From assembly GCA_044351685.1 (NCBI GenBank), contig JBILFK010000063.1, forward strand, positions 1 to 8,592: DNA of 8,592 nt. The letters run 5' to 3'. Positions within the stretch are counted from its first letter, which is position 1. Every line of letters begins with the position of its first letter. Position numbers and translations under genes: made by a program. The notes below the pieces were generated by a model, which worked only from the letters and a program-made list of their open reading frames with translations, did no database searches and had not been told where the DNA came from. Origin of the DNA: JALHRI01 sp044351685. GTDB taxonomy: Bacteria > Pseudomonadota > Alphaproteobacteria > Rickettsiales > UBA3002. This document shows positions 7,397 to 8,592 of the stretch, one piece after another.

Positions 7397-7885
7397 CTAA
7401 AGCAGTTTCTTCATTAATCGTCCAGTTGCCTCGGTGCAGAGATCGAAAACCAGCTTAAAATCTTTTTTAGTGCCGTAATAAGGATCCGGAACTTCTTCGA
7501 TATCGCGCACGCCTGCATAGGGAAGGTAGAGCGCAATGTCTGCTGTGGTGCCAATGGGCGCAATGCGCTGTAGATGCGTAAGGTGCGATACGTCCATCGC
7601 CAGAATCACATCGAAATCTGTGAAATCAGACGTGCGTACATTACGCGCCCGCAAATCATCAATCTCAACACCGTGCTGGCGCGCCATCTCCTGTGAGCGT
7701 ACATCTGGCGCATGGCCGATATGGTGAGAATCAACGCCTGCGGAATCAATCAGGAAGTCGGCATACTTTCCGGCCTTCACGAGCGCATCGCGCAGCAAGC
7801 CTTCAGCGGTGGGAGAGCGGCAGATATTGCCCGTGCAGACAAAGAGAATTTTTTGAGGCAGTCGCGTTACCGTGGTGTAGTTCAT
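7397..7885 (-). CDS. Low-molecular-weight protein tyrosine phosphatase
   Basis: The protein has 162 residues. The phosphate-binding loop CTGNICRS (17-24) carries the nucleophile C17 and the arginine R23. The general acid is D134 in the typical DPYYG motif (134-138). Both match the active family, which is usually about 150-160 residues. About ten extra residues precede the usual KILFVC strand. No other ATG is available, and the upstream frame is closed by TGA. No Shine-Dalgarno sequence precedes the ATG, and a possible TATGAT -10 box (7896-7901) lies so close that the message may be nearly leaderless. In capsule loci, relatives such as Wzb dephosphorylate tyrosine kinases or sugar-nucleotide enzymes. 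No kinase is visible here. It is the first gene of the minus-strand block and is followed 7 nt later by the epimerase, which suggests a shared transcript. The enzyme class is very secure; its target, and any arsenate reductase-like activity, are unknown. Confidence 0.93.
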   Translation of the reverse strand: MNYTTVTRLPQKILFVCTGNICRSPTAEGLLRDALVKAGKYADFLIDSAGVDSHHIGHAPDVRSQEMARQHGVEIDDLRARNVRTSDFTDFDVILAMDVSHLTHLQRIAPIGTTADIALYLPYAGVRDIEEVPDPYYGTKKDFKLVFDLCTEATGRLMKKLL

Positions 7886-7980
7886 GGTTCACATTATCAT
7901 ATTTTTTGCGTCACTGCTAATGGTTGTCGTGCGCTGCAATATAAAAGCTGAAAAGCCAGAAAAAGGGCAGAGCACAGGCC

Positions 7981-8008
7981 TTGCGTAAGGTGTTTTTTAC
8001 ACTATGCT
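7981..8008 (+). promoter_or_regulatory. Candidate promoter of the E1 gene
   Basis: TTGCGT and TATGCT are separated by 16 nt. Each is only a partial match to the sigma-70 consensus. Transcription would begin near 8015, just before the AAAGGAG ribosome site, and would exclude the alternative start at 8004. Confidence 0.3.
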
Positions 8009-8017
8009 GCCAGCAGC

Positions 8018-8024
8018 AAAGGAG
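8018..8024 (+). promoter_or_regulatory. Ribosome binding site of the E1 gene
   Basis: AAAGGAG is a strong Shine-Dalgarno match 9 nt before the ATG at 8034. An in-frame ATG at 8004 would place this site inside the coding region, so 8034 is preferred. Confidence 0.75.
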
Positions 8025-8033
8025 CGTTTGGCT

Positions 8034-8592
8034 ATGCAAGATCGCGCAGAACTATTGCATCAAAATTTTCTGGAGCGCGTGGCAAGTGGCGACTTACCGG
8101 AGATTGCAGGCGATTCGCTTGAAGCTTCAGGGCTTTCTGCAGAAAGATTGACCGAGATATTTGAAAGCCAGTTGCTAAGCCGCCATCTGGATTATCATTC
8201 ACGCGTGCTGCAGGCGCGCGGCGAAAGTTTTTATACGATTGGCAGTGCTGGCCACGAAGGCAACGCCGCGATTGCCGCCGCGTTCCGTGCGAACGATATG
8301 GCGTTTCTGCATTACCGTGATGGTGCGTTTTTTATCCAGCGCTCGAAGTTAGTCGCTGGGCAAAACCCGCTCTACGATATGTTGCTAAGCTTTGTTGCCT
8401 CTAGCGATGATCCCATTTCCGGTGGGCGGCACAAAGTGCTGGGGAGTAAGGCGCTTTTTATTCCGCCGCAAACCAGCACCATTGCATCGCACCTGCCAAA
8501 AGCGATTGGCGCGGCTACCAGCATTGGGCTTAACAAGCGCAGAAAACAGGAAGGAGTTTTAGCTTCCGATGGTGTGGTGCTGTGTAGTTTTG
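8034..8592 (+). CDS. Thiamine-diphosphate-dependent 2-oxo acid dehydrogenase E1 component, N-terminal part (partial)
   Basis: The frame is open from the ATG at 8034 to the window edge, giving 186 codons of a longer protein. The visible part matches the alpha-type E1 fold: YTIGSAGHEGNAA (67-79), HYRDGAFF (93-100), SGGRHKVLGS (129-138) and SHLPKAIGAA (152-161), with VVLCSF at the cut end. The last is where the diphosphate/Mg motif (GD.S) would be expected to follow. Such proteins decarboxylate branched-chain or related 2-oxo acids and pass the acyl group to an E2 lipoyl protein. This sequence style is typical of E1 proteins with alpha and beta halves fused, but the beta half is out of view, so the fusion is an inference. 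The first ~45 residues are a helical leader without recognisable motifs. The gene is divergent from the Pel block and has its own ribosome site, so a functional link with Pel is unlikely. Substrate specificity cannot be read from this fragment. Confidence 0.82.
   Translation, partial: MQDRAELLHQNFLERVASGDLPEIAGDSLEASGLSAERLTEIFESQLLSRHLDYHSRVLQARGESFYTIGSAGHEGNAAIAAAFRANDMAFLHYRDGAFFIQRSKLVAGQNPLYDMLLSFVASSDDPISGGRHKVLGSKALFIPPQTSTIASHLPKAIGAATSIGLNKRRKQEGVLASDGVVLCSF

Larger units (their letters stand above)
7886..8033. other. Divergent intergenic region with promoters for both sides
   Basis: The 148 bases between the leftward phosphatase gene and the rightward E1 gene must hold promoters for at least one side. 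Plus strand: a weak TTGCGT (7981-7986), 16 nt, then TATGCT (8003-8008). Minus strand: a possible -10 TATGAT (7896-7901) with only a poor -35 at 7919-7924. The segment 7979-7990 (CCTTGCGTAAGG) is an imperfect palindrome that overlaps the plus-strand -35 and could be an operator. No RNA gene or terminator was recognised. Confidence 0.5.

Noticed and set aside
8004..8033. In-frame upstream ATG of the E1 gene adding ten residues
   Set aside because: The strong AAAGGAG site lies inside this extension, and the candidate -10 box overlaps the ATG.

Overview
The window looks like a chromosomal segment of a Gram-negative bacterium, probably a proteobacterium and possibly an alphaproteobacterium, of medium GC by eye. 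The Gram-negative call rests on an outer-membrane porin-type protein (PelB-like). The narrower placement is an inference from gene content, not from a marker gene.

Positions 1-7885 form one minus-strand block, which reads as a variant locus for the Pel exopolysaccharide, a cationic galactosamine-rich biofilm polymer. In transcription order it encodes: a low-molecular-weight protein tyrosine phosphatase (7885-7397); an NAD-dependent UDP-sugar 4-epimerase resembling PelX/WbpP (7389-6472); a gap of about 187 bases containing two competing hairpins; PelB, a very long protein with a membrane anchor, a TPR scaffold and an outer-membrane barrel (6284-1869); PelD, a membrane-bound GAF plus degenerate-GGDEF c-di-GMP receptor (1851-520); and the first 177 codons of PelE (533-1, cut by the window edge). 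Within the two groups the junctions are tight: 7 nt between phosphatase and epimerase, 17 nt between pelB and pelD, and a 14-nt overlap between pelD and pelE.

A working model, from Pel biology in Pseudomonas: the epimerase would supply UDP-GalNAc-type precursor, PelD would sense c-di-GMP and with PelE (and PelF/PelG, presumably further left) form the inner-membrane synthase, and PelB would span the periplasm and export the polymer. The locus departs from the textbook pelABCDEFG order. No pelC lies between pelB and pelD, no pelA lies upstream of pelB, and a tyrosine phosphatase plus an epimerase hold the upstream position instead.

Positions 7886-8033 are a divergent intergenic region. From 8034 to the right edge, on the plus strand, is the 5' part of a thiamine-diphosphate-dependent 2-oxo acid dehydrogenase E1 protein. 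It is metabolic and probably unrelated to Pel.

No tRNA, rRNA, CRISPR array, insertion sequence or phage-like gene was seen. The most unusual content is the rearranged Pel locus, not a wholly new system.
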